Shown here: positions 29,891-38,390 of the stretch, piece by piece | Layout: each line of letters starts with the position of its first letter | Numbering within the stretch: the first letter of the stretch is position 1 | NCBI GenBank assembly: GCA_016709545.1 | Contig: JADJMO010000008.1 | Span: 248,001 to 312,000, forward strand | DNA length: 64,000 nt | Origin: Myxococcales bacterium | GTDB taxonomy: Bacteria > Myxococcota_A > Polyangia > Polyangiales > JADJMO01 | Direction of reading: 5' to 3' | Made by a program: the position numbers and the translations under genes | The notes under the pieces: generated by a model | Told to the model about the DNA's origin: nothing | Seen by the model: only the letters and a program-made list of their open reading frames with translations | Database searches by the model: none

Positions 29891-29943
29891 AACGGGGGTT
29901 TTGCCTCACGCCACCTCTTGGTGGCAGAAAGCTGAATCTACCA

Positions 29944-30298
29944 ATGCGGCGCGCTCCCCCGTCCGTCGTGGCGGGTGCCCTCCTCGCGTGGCCTCGGCAG
30001 CGAATCCGACTACGTCGAGGCGGTGGTGGCGCACGTCGCGAAGGGATTGCCGAGCGCCTGCTGCTACACCCGCACAGGCACCGTCGGGTCCGATTGCATC
30101 ACGAACGCCCGCACGATCTGTGGGTTCGTCGAAGGCGCCCAGGTCACCTCGCAGAAGGTGGAGCGCTTCGGGGAGAACTCGGGCGCGATGGTCACGCTCG
30201 AGATGAGCGGGCCGAAGGGTACTGGTGTGTGTCGCTACCAGGTGCTCCGCGAGCACGGCAAGCTGATCGTCGACGGCGGCAACTGCGCGCGGCACTGA
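29944..30298 (+). CDS. small exported Cys-containing protein, intron at its 5' end
   Basis: ATG 29944 begins MRRAPPSVVAGALLA, a signal-like N-terminus, and after an apparent one-base frameshift near 29983-29990 continues GSESDYVEAVVAHVAKGLPS, CCYTRTGTVGSDCITNARTI, MSGPKGTGVCRYQVLREHGK to NCARH. Six cysteines suggest a disulphide-stabilised secreted domain of about 105 residues. The start codon lies about 2 nt after the 3' splice site of the group II intron, so its own promoter and ribosome site (TATCCT at 27864-27869 is -10-like) are 2 kb upstream in DNA and joined only after splicing. No family recognised. Confidence 0.6.
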
Positions 30299-30484
30299 CG
30301 CGCGCACCGTGGCTGGGCCGCGTAGGCGCGCACGAACGCTCGCTGGTGGAGGTTCGCGAACAGCGCGGGAGCGACGAGCGACAACGCCGCGGCGCGCAGA
30401 TCGCAAGGTCGCACTAGTGTTCTGGTTTGCGCGGGATGGCAGCTATGGCAGCAATCTATCAGAGGCGTACCACGCTTCTTCGAC

Positions 30485-31765
30485 CTACCAGATGACTTCG
30501 GTCGGGACCGAGGTGCGCTCCGAGCTGCTCGGCGTGCCCCAGCCGAGCTCGCCGAAGTTGTTCGCGCCCCAGCAGAGCGTCCGCTTGGTCTTGGTGTGGA
30601 CACAGTTGTGGAACATGCCGGCCGAGAGCAGCACCGCGTCGGTCACGTTCGACTTGGCGGGCGAGAGCCGGTAGTCGCTGACCTTGATGGTCGCCCCGTC
30701 GCCGGACTGGCCGCGGTTGTTCGAGCCCCAGCACCACACCGCACCACCGGTCTCGCGGGCGCAGGTGTGCTCGAAGCCCGACGAGAGCTCGGCGAAGAGG
30801 GTGGGCGACACCTTCACCGGCAAGAGGCGGTTCTCCACGCTGCCGTCGCCGACGAGCTGGCTCGCGCCCCAGCACCACGTGCCGTCGGCGCGGACGGCGC
30901 AGGCGTGGATCAGCGACGCCGTGATCGCGCTCGCGTCGCCGATGCCGCTGACCGGGGCGGGCGTGCGCGAGCTGTCCTTGGTGCCGTTGCCGAGCTGGCC
31001 GGAGCCGTTGTAGTTGCTGAAGCACTGCACGGTCTTGTCGGCGAGGAGCGCGCAGACCAGCGAGGTGAACGAGGTGCCGCCTTCGTTTGCGTTCGCGAGG
31101 TGCTGCACGTTGGCGAGCCCCGTGACCTGCACGGGCACGTTGCTCTGGGTGAGCGAGGTCGTGCCGTAGTCGCCGCCGCGGCCCCAGCACCAGACGGTGC
31201 CGTCGGTCTTGAGCGCGCACGTGGCGGAGAAGCCCGCGGCGATCTCCTTGACGCCGGTCAGGCCGGTCACGGGTGTGGGCGTGAGCGAGTCGGTCGCGGT
31301 GCCGTTGCCGAGCACGCCGAGCGCGTTGCCACCCCAGCACACGACCGTGCCGCCCGCGCGGAGCGCACACGCGTATTCGACGCCCGCCGACACGGCGATC
31401 GCGTCGGTCAGGCCGGTGACCTGGACGGGACGGCCGACGGGATCGAAGGTCTTGGCACCGTTGCCCAGCTGCCCGACGTTGTTGCGCCCCCAGCAGCGCA
31501 CGGTGCCGTCGGCCAGGGCCGCGCACGTCATCTCGCTGCCCGCGGAGAGCGACTTCACCTCGGGGCCGCCACCACCACCGTCCGTGGGGGTCGACGTGTC
31601 GGTGCCACCCTCCGTAGGGGTCGAGTCGATCGCGGCGTCGGAGCCCGTGTCGGAAGCGACATCGGAGCCAGCGTCCACGCCACCGTCGGCCGAGTCCTGC
31701 TGGGTGACGCACGCCGGCGCGAGGAGGGTGAAGAGACCGAGGGTGAGGAGCGGGGTACGACGCAT
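30485..31765 (-). CDS. RCC1-repeat beta-propeller lipoprotein
   Basis: 426 residues. Lipobox TLLAPACVT, then an Asp/Thr/Ser linker (SDTGSDAAIDSTPTEGGTDT), then about seven RCC1/BNR2-type blades with the repeated signature C-A-L...G-T-V-x-C-W-G-x-N..G-Q-L-G (for example TVRCWGRNNVGQLGNGAKTF, VVCWGGNALGVLGNGTATDS, AVWCWGSNNRGQSGDGATIK). Each blade has two cysteines that could pair. RCC1-like propellers on the surface of myxobacteria are common and bind proteins; the ligand here is unknown. The gene stands alone between a divergent small gene and a convergent/codirectional lipoprotein gene. Confidence 0.88.
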   Translation of the reverse strand: MRRTPLLTLGLFTLLAPACVTQQDSADGGVDAGSDVASDTGSDAAIDSTPTEGGTDTSTPTDGGGGGPEVKSLSAGSEMTCAALADGTVRCWGRNNVGQLGNGAKTFDPVGRPVQVTGLTDAIAVSAGVEYACALRAGGTVVCWGGNALGVLGNGTATDSLTPTPVTGLTGVKEIAAGFSATCALKTDGTVWCWGRGGDYGTTSLTQSNVPVQVTGLANVQHLANANEGGTSFTSLVCALLADKTVQCFSNYNGSGQLGNGTKDSSRTPAPVSGIGDASAITASLIHACAVRADGTWCWGASQLVGDGSVENRLLPVKVSPTLFAELSSGFEHTCARETGGAVWCWGSNNRGQSGDGATIKVSDYRLSPAKSNVTDAVLLSAGMFHNCVHTKTKRTLCWGANNFGELGWGTPSSSERTSVPTEVIW

Positions 31766-31845
31766 CGAGGCACGGTAGCAGCAGGAAAGCCCTGCCATGG
31801 CGCGTCGAAGTTCGAGCGAATTCGTTACGGAGTCTCGTCTCTTGG

Positions 31846-32664
31846 TCAGTAGAGGTGTTCGAGGTGGACCACCTCTGCACAGGGCCGGCACATGGAGGAG
31901 GGCACGCCGGTGTTGCGGCGGGTCCGGCCGGCGACGGCCTTGAACACGGGCCCGCTCTTCTGCTCGTCGCAGAGGAGGCAGGCGTTCAAGCCGCCGTCCT
32001 CCTGGTGGTAGGGGGCGGTGAGCAGCGAGAGGCAGACGCCGAGGCACTGGCTGCGCGTGTAGCGCGTGTTGTAGGCCCAGATCTGGGCACACGCGCGGGT
32101 GAAGCCCAGCTTCTGCAGACAGACGGTGTTCTTCTCGAGGTCGGTGCCGGCGTCGAGGCCGCAGCTCCGCACCGGCTCCGTGAGGTCGGGCTTGCTGGCG
32201 TACACCGCGAGGTCGGCGAGGGAGGAGCAGAGCCCGCAGCGATCGTCGTGGGTCATGGAGGCGCCGCTCGCCGTCGCCTCGGCCCGCGTCGCGAACGAGG
32301 CCAGTCGGTAGGTCTTCTTCGCGCGGTCGACGACCTGCACGGCGCACACGCCGGTGGTGGTGGTGGGAGGGGAGGCGTACGGGTCCGCGGTGAGCTCGGC
32401 AGGGGGATCGAGGAGCGTCCACGACAGCAGCTCCGCGACCCGGTCGGACGACCACGTGGGCGCGGTCCAGGCTGCGTCGCCGCATCCGCACGTGGGTCGA
32501 CAGGTCGTGTCGTCGAGCCCGGTCTTGTCGTTCGGGACGCCGAAGAGGTCGGTGCAGGTGCCCGCCTCGGGCGCAGGCTCGGTCACCTCGCGCGAGGTGC
32601 ACGCGGCGAGGAGGAGCGCGAACGCGGAGCAGAGGGGGCGCACGTGGACCAGCATACCGATCAT
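31846..32664 (-). CDS. cysteine-rich lipoprotein
   Basis: 272 residues. ATG 32664 overlaps the deacetylase stop (ATGA), so it is translationally coupled; a second ATG at 32655 is possible. Signal with lipobox ALLLAACTS. The mature part has about 18 cysteines, many in CxC or CxxC pairs (DTTCRPTCGCGDAAW, DRCGLCSSLADLAV, NACLLCDEQKSGP, SMCRPCAEVVHLEHLY), suggesting several disulphides or metal sites. No family recognised. Confidence 0.8.
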   Translation of the reverse strand: MIGMLVHVRPLCSAFALLLAACTSREVTEPAPEAGTCTDLFGVPNDKTGLDDTTCRPTCGCGDAAWTAPTWSSDRVAELLSWTLLDPPAELTADPYASPPTTTTGVCAVQVVDRAKKTYRLASFATRAEATASGASMTHDDRCGLCSSLADLAVYASKPDLTEPVRSCGLDAGTDLEKNTVCLQKLGFTRACAQIWAYNTRYTRSQCLGVCLSLLTAPYHQEDGGLNACLLCDEQKSGPVFKAVAGRTRRNTGVPSSMCRPCAEVVHLEHLY

Positions 32665-33605
32665 CCGCCGCTCGCCGGCGGCTCGAGCGCGTCGAGCGTC
32701 GACTTCTCGTAGTCCGCGTCCTCGCCTGGATAGCGCAGCACGGCGCCCTTGCTCCTCGCGATCGACGCCACGAGGCTCTCGCCAGCGGGGAGCGTGTCGG
32801 GCAGGGAGCGGTAGATCGGGTCGGCGTAGGCCTCGTCGGCGTTCACCAGGGTGAAGCCTTCGTTCGTGAGGGCTTGGAGGACGTCGCCGAGGAACAGGGC
32901 GTTGAGGAGCGAGTGGTGGACCAGCAGCGTGTGGGCGATCGTCCGACCGAACAGATCGCGCGCGAGCCCGTCGTAGTGGCGCGCGCGGTCGACCATGTGC
33001 GCCACGTACGCCGCGCGGAAGGGGGCGAGGTCTGCCGCGGGCTCGCGTCGCAGGCGCTTCGTCAGGCGGGCGTCGAAGGCCCAGTCCGAGGCGTCGATGG
33101 TGACGTGGCCGTTCGTGTAGCCCTGCGCCACCAGCACCTCGCGCGCGAGGTCGCGCTTCTCCTTGGTGTCGCCCTCCTTCAAGAACGGGAAGCGAAAGCG
33201 CCGCGTGAAGGTGCGGTGCGGTCGGATGACAGCCTCGCCCTTCTTCAGCTCGGCCGCGAACTCCACGACCGTCATCGCGGGGTCGTGGAAGTACCGATGC
33301 GCGTAGGAGTGGTTGCCGAGGGCGTGCCCCGCGGCGCTCCAGCGGTGCAGGAGCTTCGCGCCCTCTTCGGAGTCCACGCGCTTGCCGCACACGAACAGCG
33401 CGGCCAGGTGTCGTCGGGCGGCGAGCGTGGCCAGGATCGCCGCGTCGCGCGCCGCGACGTCGAGGCGCGGCGTCTCGACGAGGCTCGGATCGTCCATCGT
33501 CACGGCGAAGCGCCGCGCGCGCGAGACAGGTGCGGGCGCGCTCGTCGGGCGGGCCGCGCAGGCCGCGAGCGCCGCCGAGGACCAGAGGAAGACACGCCGG
33601 CGCAT
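32661..33605 (-). CDS. polysaccharide deacetylase (NodB/CE4-like)
   Basis: 314 residues. Tat/Sec-like signal MRRRVFLWSSAALAACAARP with a possible lipobox. NodB motifs: MT1 FAVTMDDPSLVE (Asp-Asp), MT2 LGNHSYAHRYFHDP (metal His residues), MT3-like RRFRFPFLKEGD, and LVHHSLLNALFL near the end for MT5. The DD and HxxxH metal triad are intact, so it should remove N- or O-acetyl groups from peptidoglycan or exopolysaccharide. It is coupled to the following Cys-rich lipoprotein gene and divergent from the LRR gene. Confidence 0.9.
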   Translation of the reverse strand: MRRRVFLWSSAALAACAARPTSAPAPVSRARRFAVTMDDPSLVETPRLDVAARDAAILATLAARRHLAALFVCGKRVDSEEGAKLLHRWSAAGHALGNHSYAHRYFHDPAMTVVEFAAELKKGEAVIRPHRTFTRRFRFPFLKEGDTKEKRDLAREVLVAQGYTNGHVTIDASDWAFDARLTKRLRREPAADLAPFRAAYVAHMVDRARHYDGLARDLFGRTIAHTLLVHHSLLNALFLGDVLQALTNEGFTLVNADEAYADPIYRSLPDTLPAGESLVASIARSKGAVLRYPGEDADYEKSTLDALEPPASGG

Positions 33606-33720
33606 CGGAGGTCACGGGAGCACGAGCGCCCGCGCGGGCCAACACGACGGCCTCCTCCCGCCCGCCCCGAAGACCGTTCACAAGGTCGGCTACGCCGGGT
33701 ACACCAAGGCCGTGAAGAAG

Positions 33721-35205
33721 ATGCTCGAGGAGGCCGTGCAGGGGAGCGGTGTGGACCGCCTCGACCCCGCCGAGCGCCGCGTCGTCGAGGCCGTGGCCGC
33801 GGCAAGAAAGGAAGACCCGCAGACCACGCTCGATCTTTTCTCGCAACCGGACAAGCCGGCGATCGTCGATGGGTGCCTGGCGCGACTTCGACTCCTGACG
33901 GCGCCGGGCGAGCTCGACCTGCGCGGCCTGGGTGGCTTGGTCGAGGTCACGGTGGTGTGGAGCGCCAAGCTCGCTTCGCTGGTGCTGGGCAAGCATCCAC
34001 ACTTGCGGTCGTTGGTGCTGAATCGGTGCATGCTGACGACGCTGGATGTCGGCGGATGCACGGCGCTCGAGACCCTCGAGGTCGAGCAGAACCGACTGAC
34101 CGAGCTGATCGGGCTGCCAGCCACGCTGCGAAAGCTGAGCTGCAGCCAGAATCCGCTCGGTGCGCTCGACGTCCACGAGCTTGTTGGGCTCGAGGAGCTC
34201 ATGGCCTTCCAGTGTGGCCTCTCCGCGATCGACCTCTGCAACCTCCACCGCCTCCGCAATCTCGCCCTTCACGACAACGCGCTCGCCGAGATCGACGCGC
34301 GCGCGCTCGCTCGCGCGGAATCGCTGTACCTGAACGGCAACCGGGGCCGCGTGCTCCTGCCCGACGCTCCCGGGCTGACCCACCTTTCCGCTGACGACGC
34401 GCCCCTCACTTCCTTCGACGCCGCACCCTATCCCCGCCTGCAGTTCCTCTCGCTGCAGAGGTGCGGGCTGTCCTCGCTCCATCTCGAGAACGCATCGCTC
34501 GAGTCGCTCTCGGTGACGGGGAATCGGCTCACCGTCCTCGATCTGAGAGCGACCCCGCGCCTCAGACAGCTGCGCGCCGCCGACAATCCGCTGGCGCGAG
34601 TCGATCTGAGCAACCTCGGTCGTCTCACCACGGCGACGCTGCCGCCGAGCGCCGAGGTGACCTGCACCGAGCTCCAGCTTTCGCTCTTGCCCGAGCTGCG
34701 CGCACGAATCGGCCTCGCCAAGCCTGCGACCGCGATCACCAAGATGGATGCCTTCCAGCTCCACCGGTTCGTGCAGGAGTACAACTGGGACGATGGCGCG
34801 AAGAAGCTCTCCGAGGTGATTCGCCACCCGCAGTGCGATCGCGCGACCGCGCTCCTCGTCTACTGGCAGAGCCAGCCTGACGAATTCGCCGCCTACCCGA
34901 CGCCCGCCGACGCCCCGCCGGCCGAGCGCAAGTGGGTCGAGCTCCTGCGCGAGATCGAGGCCAAGGTCGCCGCGCGCGGATTCGCGACGGCGCGCATCGG
35001 CTTCGACGTCCACGACGTCGATGGCGTCGATCTCTCCGACACGGACCAGCGCATTCCGGCCGCGATGCGCGAACCGGTGCGACCTCCTGCCGGGCCGCGC
35101 GTCGTCGTTCCGCCATCGGTCGATGGCGCGGGCAAGGCCGCCGCCGCAAAGGCGAAGCCCGCCAAGAAGGCCGCACCGAAGAAGAAGCCTCCCGCGAAGA
35201 ACTGA
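33721..35205 (+). CDS. leucine-rich repeat protein with C-terminal DUF4274
   Basis: About 494 residues. Roughly ten LRRs (HPHLRSLVLNRCMLTTLDVG, CTALETLEVEQNRLTELIGL, LRQLRAADNPLARVDLSNLG) form residues ~75-320, then DUF4274 (DAFQLHRFVQEYNWDDGAKK, CDRATALLVYWQSQPDEFAA), then a Lys/Ala/Pro basic tail. No signal peptide, so cytoplasmic. DUF4274 is usually an immunity- or scaffold-like module; pairing with LRR and a histone-H1-like basic tail is unusual. The start is uncertain: no good ribosome site, a GTG at 33712 is also possible, and coding-like sequence (VHKVGYAGYTKAV) extends upstream. Confidence 0.8.
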   Translation: MLEEAVQGSGVDRLDPAERRVVEAVAAARKEDPQTTLDLFSQPDKPAIVDGCLARLRLLTAPGELDLRGLGGLVEVTVVWSAKLASLVLGKHPHLRSLVLNRCMLTTLDVGGCTALETLEVEQNRLTELIGLPATLRKLSCSQNPLGALDVHELVGLEELMAFQCGLSAIDLCNLHRLRNLALHDNALAEIDARALARAESLYLNGNRGRVLLPDAPGLTHLSADDAPLTSFDAAPYPRLQFLSLQRCGLSSLHLENASLESLSVTGNRLTVLDLRATPRLRQLRAADNPLARVDLSNLGRLTTATLPPSAEVTCTELQLSLLPELRARIGLAKPATAITKMDAFQLHRFVQEYNWDDGAKKLSEVIRHPQCDRATALLVYWQSQPDEFAAYPTPADAPPAERKWVELLREIEAKVAARGFATARIGFDVHDVDGVDLSDTDQRIPAAMREPVRPPAGPRVVVPPSVDGAGKAAAAKAKPAKKAAPKKKPPAKN

Positions 35206-35339
35206 TCCGAGGCGTGGGCGGCGGGGACATTGCCTATGCGCAATACGGTCCGGCACACCCATGAACCGTGTCGGTGGGTTCACTCGGGTCGACGTTTCTC
35301 GGCCGTCGCAGCTGGAACGCCGCGTGCTGTCGGGCCGCC

Positions 35340-35858
35340 ATGTCCAAGCTACCTCTCTTCATTCTCGCCGCCCTCGGCGCGGGCTGCTCGTCCTCCGAGG
35401 AGCCCATCGAACGGCAGTCGGCCGCCCTCGGCGAGCTCTCCTGCGCGACGACCGCCACGGTCGACACCAACATCGTGGTCCAGACCGAGTCGGACTACCA
35501 CGCCGCGCCGCCCTCCTACGGTCAGGCGAGTTGCCAGGGGCAGTGGGTGATCTCGCTGGAGTACCCTCCGACGGACGACTGGTTTCGCCTCCGCGCCAAA
35601 TCAAAGGTCCCGAACACCGCCAGGATCTGCGCGGACACCTCACTCCAGGTCGGCGTCTACACGGCCACCGGCAGAGTCCCGCAGTGGACGTTGCAACAGG
35701 TGATCGTCCGCTCGGGGGTCTGGGGTGTCCACGGGTGCGAGTTCCTGGGCGACGAAGACGCGTCGTTCGGTTACGCGTTGGGTACGCAGGGAACCAAGCT
35801 CGCAGCGTCCGTTCGCTACCGCGGAGCTCCGTGGCCCTTCCAGATGTCCATCTTCTGA
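35340..35858 (+). CDS. lipoprotein of unknown function
   Basis: 172 residues. Start MSKLPLFILAALGAGCSSSE with a clear lipobox. The mature part has four cysteines (GELSCATTATVDTNIVVQTE, GQASCQGQWVISLEYPP, ARICADTSLQVGVY, HGCEFLGDEDAS) and a beta-rich composition ending in PWPFQMSIF. No family recognised. Confidence 0.75.
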   Translation: MSKLPLFILAALGAGCSSSEEPIERQSAALGELSCATTATVDTNIVVQTESDYHAAPPSYGQASCQGQWVISLEYPPTDDWFRLRAKSKVPNTARICADTSLQVGVYTATGRVPQWTLQQVIVRSGVWGVHGCEFLGDEDASFGYALGTQGTKLAASVRYRGAPWPFQMSIF

Positions 35859-35934
35859 AGGCCCCTGCCGTCCGGCTACGACGCCACCACCCGGAGAGCA
35901 CGCGACGCCTTCGGCGTGGTGTAGGGTGCCGCCG

Positions 35935-36528
35935 ATGCGACGCGCGGCCCTCCTCCTGCTCCTCTCGGCGTGCGCTTCCCGCACCGCCCCGCCAGTGCCC
36001 CTCGAGACGATGCTCGGGTCCACGAGCGCGACGCCGAGCGCGACGTCGAAGGACGCAGTAGCGAAGCGAGGCTACGTCTGCCCCGAGGCAGCCCGCACGG
36101 TCCTGCCGAGCGATAGCCCCTCGACAGCCGCTCCGGCGTCGAGCAGCGGTCCAGCCCCTTCGGCGTCCGCGTCGCCCACCACGCCGAAGGCCATGGTGAT
36201 GATGCGGGAGACCGGCACCGACATCCGGGGCCTCCTGCCGCCCACCGTCATCAAGCGAATCCTGCGGGCCAACTTCCCCCGCATCCGCGCCTGCTACGAG
36301 GGCTTGCTGAAGCGGGACCCGAACAGCAAGGGGCTCGTCGCGACCGAGTTCGTCATCGGCCAGGACGGCCACCCCGAGTGGGCGGACGCGCGGAGCGCGG
36401 GCACGACCGTCGTCGACGAGGCGATGCTCGACTGCGTGGAGCGCGTCTTCGCCTGCATCACCTACCCGGCCCCGGAGCAGGGGCGAGTGTTCGTTCGTTA
36501 TCCGATCGACTTCCAGCTCGTGGAGTAG
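35935..36528 (+). CDS. AgmX/PglI C-terminal domain lipoprotein
   Basis: 197 residues. Lipobox LLLLLSACAS, a Ser/Ala/Pro linker, then the myxobacterial AgmX C-terminal domain: LPPTVIKRILRANFPRIRAC, YEGLLKRDPNSKGLVATEFV and AMLDCVERVFACITYPAPEQ, in which two or three cysteines are characteristic. This TonB-C-like domain is common in gliding/sporulation-related and other envelope proteins of myxobacteria; it probably bridges periplasm and outer membrane. Convergent with the VOC protein gene. Confidence 0.85.
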   Translation: MRRAALLLLLSACASRTAPPVPLETMLGSTSATPSATSKDAVAKRGYVCPEAARTVLPSDSPSTAAPASSSGPAPSASASPTTPKAMVMMRETGTDIRGLLPPTVIKRILRANFPRIRACYEGLLKRDPNSKGLVATEFVIGQDGHPEWADARSAGTTVVDEAMLDCVERVFACITYPAPEQGRVFVRYPIDFQLVE

Positions 36529-36538
36529 AACAGGCCGC

Positions 36539-36946
36539 TCACCGCTTCTCGCCGAGCGAGAAGAAGTTGCCGGAGTCGTCGACGAACATCGCCTCGATGC
36601 CGTACGGCATCTGGCGCGGCGGGCCCTTGAACTCCACGCCCTTGGCGAGGAGCTCCTCGTAGGTGCGCTGGATGTCGTCGCACTGCAGGACACCCCCGCC
36701 GAGCTTGCCGCGCTTCACGAGCTCGCCGAGAGCGTCGACGGTGGCCTGATCCATGAACGCACCCGCGGTGAGCGCCATCAGGATCATGCAGTGGTCGGCC
36801 TGCGTCTTCGGGGCGACCGTGAGCCAGCGGAACGCGCCGAGCGTGGCGTCCTCGCGCACCTCGAAGCCGAGCTTCTCGGTGTAGAACGCCTTCGCGCGCT
36901 CCTGGTCGAACACGTAGAGGGTGGAGTGGCTCTGCTTGAGGATCAT
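36539..36946 (-). CDS. VOC family (glyoxalase-like) protein
   Basis: 135 residues with two beta-alpha-beta-beta-beta modules: LYVFDQERAKAFYTEKLGFE at the start and GVLQCDDIQRTYEELLAKGV / FVDDSGNFFSLGEKR at the end. Metal ligands are partly kept (His in HSTLYVF; the final Glu in the usual G-N-x-x-x-L segment is Ser). Enzyme reaction unknown. It is 9 nt after the AraC-type regulator gene and likely cotranscribed with it, which suggests a small detoxification or antibiotic-resistance type unit. Confidence 0.85.
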   Translation of the reverse strand: MILKQSHSTLYVFDQERAKAFYTEKLGFEVREDATLGAFRWLTVAPKTQADHCMILMALTAGAFMDQATVDALGELVKRGKLGGGVLQCDDIQRTYEELLAKGVEFKGPPRQMPYGIEAMFVDDSGNFFSLGEKR

Positions 36947-36955
36947 GCCGGCAGG

Positions 36956-37399
36956 CTAGGGCGCGGCGCGGACCGTTGCTTCTCCGAAAGTGACCGGCGC
37001 GTGGTGCTCGAGGAAGCAGCCGGGGATCCACACGGCGGGCCACAGCTCCGCGCTCGGGAGGACGGTGCGCACGCGACGCTGCCAGTCCCGCGGGGAGACG
37101 CCGACGCGGCCGGCGAAGGTGCGGCTGAACGTGCCGAGGCTCGCGTAGCCGGCCGTGAGGCAGGCCTCGGTCACCGAGGCGCCCTTGGCGAGGTCGCGCT
37201 TGGCGTGCTCGAGCCGCAGCTCGACGACGAAGTCCCGCGGCGTGCGGCCGAAGGCGCGCGCGAAGGTGCGGAGGAAGTGCTCGCGCGACATGTGCGCGTC
37301 GGCCGCGAGCTCCACGAGCGAGGGCGCGTCCGCGGGTGCGTCGCGCAGGCGGTCGCGCGCGCGGAGCAGGCGCCGCAGCGTGGCGGGGTGGAGGACCAT
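36956..37399 (-). CDS. AraC-family regulator (HTH-only)
   Basis: 147 residues. Two AraC helix-turn-helix motifs near the N-terminus: LVELAADAHMSREHFLRTFA and VTEACLTAGYASLGTFSRTF followed by GVSPRDWQRR. There is no N-terminal ligand domain; the short C-terminal tail (VWIPGCFLEHHAPVTFGEAT) is of unknown role. It is upstream of a VOC gene in the same direction and probably controls it. Confidence 0.88.
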   Translation of the reverse strand: MVLHPATLRRLLRARDRLRDAPADAPSLVELAADAHMSREHFLRTFARAFGRTPRDFVVELRLEHAKRDLAKGASVTEACLTAGYASLGTFSRTFAGRVGVSPRDWQRRVRTVLPSAELWPAVWIPGCFLEHHAPVTFGEATVRAAP

Positions 37400-37412
37400 G
37401 GCTCGATACGCG

Positions 37413-37805
37413 TCACTCCACGTGGACGACCACCGTCTTCTTCTCCTCGTCCTTGCCGCGGTAGACGCGGGTCACCACGATGGTGGCGTCGCCGACGGCG
37501 GCCGCCTTGAACGTGTGGAGCTTGCGCCCCGCGTCGCCACCCGGGGCAGGGTTCTTTGCGTCGAGCACGACCTCGCTCTTCTCGAACGTGACCGCCTTGC
37601 CTTCGACGGCCACCGAGGAGTCGATGCCCACCGACCCGTGGTGCGGCGCGGCGTAGCGGAGGCGCTGCCCGACCTTCACCGTCGCCTTGCCCTCCTCAGG
37701 GAGACGGACCGCGTCGTCGGCCTCCGCGGCCTTGTTCTCCGCGTTCTTGCAGCCAGACACGGGGAGCAAGACGAGGGTGAGGGCGACGTACGCGCAGCGC
37801 AGCAT
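37413..37805 (-). CDS. lipoprotein of unknown function
   Basis: 130 residues. MLRCAYVALTLVLLPVSGCKNAE shows a signal and lipobox. The mature domain is a small beta sandwich (VKVGQRLRYAAPHHGSVGID, LHTFKAAAVGDATIVVTRVY, EKKTVVVHVE), like inhibitor-type or BsuPI-like Ig folds (a chagasin-like pattern), but no family can be assigned with certainty. 13 nt before the AraC gene start in the same direction, so possibly one operon. Confidence 0.75.
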   Translation of the reverse strand: MLRCAYVALTLVLLPVSGCKNAENKAAEADDAVRLPEEGKATVKVGQRLRYAAPHHGSVGIDSSVAVEGKAVTFEKSEVVLDAKNPAPGGDAGRKLHTFKAAAVGDATIVVTRVYRGKDEEKKTVVVHVE

Positions 37806-37895
37806 CCATGGTGGATATCCATTGCTGCGACGCCCGACAACAGGCGCGATGCGCGGGCTGTGCGCAGGGCAGCGTGGATTCAGGACTCCCGGAAA

Positions 37896-37935
37896 GTGGC
37901 AGGCGCCTGCCACCCGGATGGCACGCGCCTGCCAT
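37896..37935. repeat. tandem GC-rich palindromes (GTGGCAGGCGCCTGCCAC type)
   Basis: A perfect 18-bp palindrome (37896-37913) is followed 4 nt later by a near-perfect one (37918-37935, ATGGCACGCGCCTGCCAT). A third related unit (GGCAGGCGCCCGCCAT) lies at 38391-38406. All are between genes. Confidence 0.5.
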
Positions 37936-37958
37936 TCTCGTCTCGCGCTTCACGAACC

Positions 37959-38318
37959 TCACTTCGCGCAGTCGTCCTCGCAGGCAGTGCAGTGGTCGTT
38001 GCGCGTCACGAGCTTTGGATCCTTGGGATCACGAGCGAAGGCCACGCAGCGGCCCGCGATGCACCGAGGAGGGGCGGCCAGCTGGTTCGCGCAGCCATCT
38101 GCGCAGTGACGACCGTGCAGGTCGAACCACACCTGGTTGACCGCGCCCTCGCGGCACGCGTTGACGCAGTCGGTCGCCACCGAGCAGGCCCATCGGTCCG
38201 CGGTCGGCGCCGTCGGTGCGGACTTCACCGACGCGATGGGCCCTGCTTCCAGGGGCAGCACCGCCGGGCCCTCCCGACAGCCGAGCAGCAGCACGAGGGA
38301 GAGCGCGGTTCGAGGCAT
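37959..38318 (-). CDS. small Cys-rich lipoprotein
   Basis: 119 residues. Signal MPRTALSLVLLLGCREG with lipobox, then a domain with nine further cysteines (DRWACSVATDCVNACREGAV, GRHCADGCANQLAAPPRCIA, HCTACEDDCAK). The WACSVATDC pattern is a recurring small extracellular Cys-rich domain in myxobacteria. Function unknown. Confidence 0.75.
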   Translation of the reverse strand: MPRTALSLVLLLGCREGPAVLPLEAGPIASVKSAPTAPTADRWACSVATDCVNACREGAVNQVWFDLHGRHCADGCANQLAAPPRCIAGRCVAFARDPKDPKLVTRNDHCTACEDDCAK

Positions 38319-38390
38319 GTCCGTGGTCTAGCCCGCCACCGAGCGGCGCCGCGACATACTATCGGCCGCGATCCCGCGTCATGACGCTCG

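Larger units (their letters stand above)
27879..29941 (+). mobile_element. group II intron with maturase ORF
   Basis: The 5' end GTGCGTCGTGACG fits the GUGYG consensus of group II introns, the long structured 5' part (27879 to ~28430) would be domains I-III, the maturase lies in domain IV, and a textbook domain V lies at 29857-29890 followed by a domain VI hairpin (GCCACC/GGTGGC around 29910-29926) and a 3' end CTAC. The length of about 2.06 kb is normal. The ends are placed by consensus, so each may be off by 1-3 nt. It sits just upstream of the start codon of the small exported protein gene at 29944 and is in the same orientation. Confidence 0.88.

Noticed and set aside
30299..30484. Short frame upstream of the RCC1 gene (ALSLVAPALFANLHQRAFVR on the minus strand)
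   Set aside because: It overlaps the end of the exported protein gene and the RCC1 stop region, lacks a ribosome site and has arginine-rich shadow character.
36956..37805. AraC-VOC-lipoprotein as a bleomycin-type resistance operon
   Set aside because: The VOC protein lacks the family signatures needed to name it a resistance protein and the lipoprotein has no related function.
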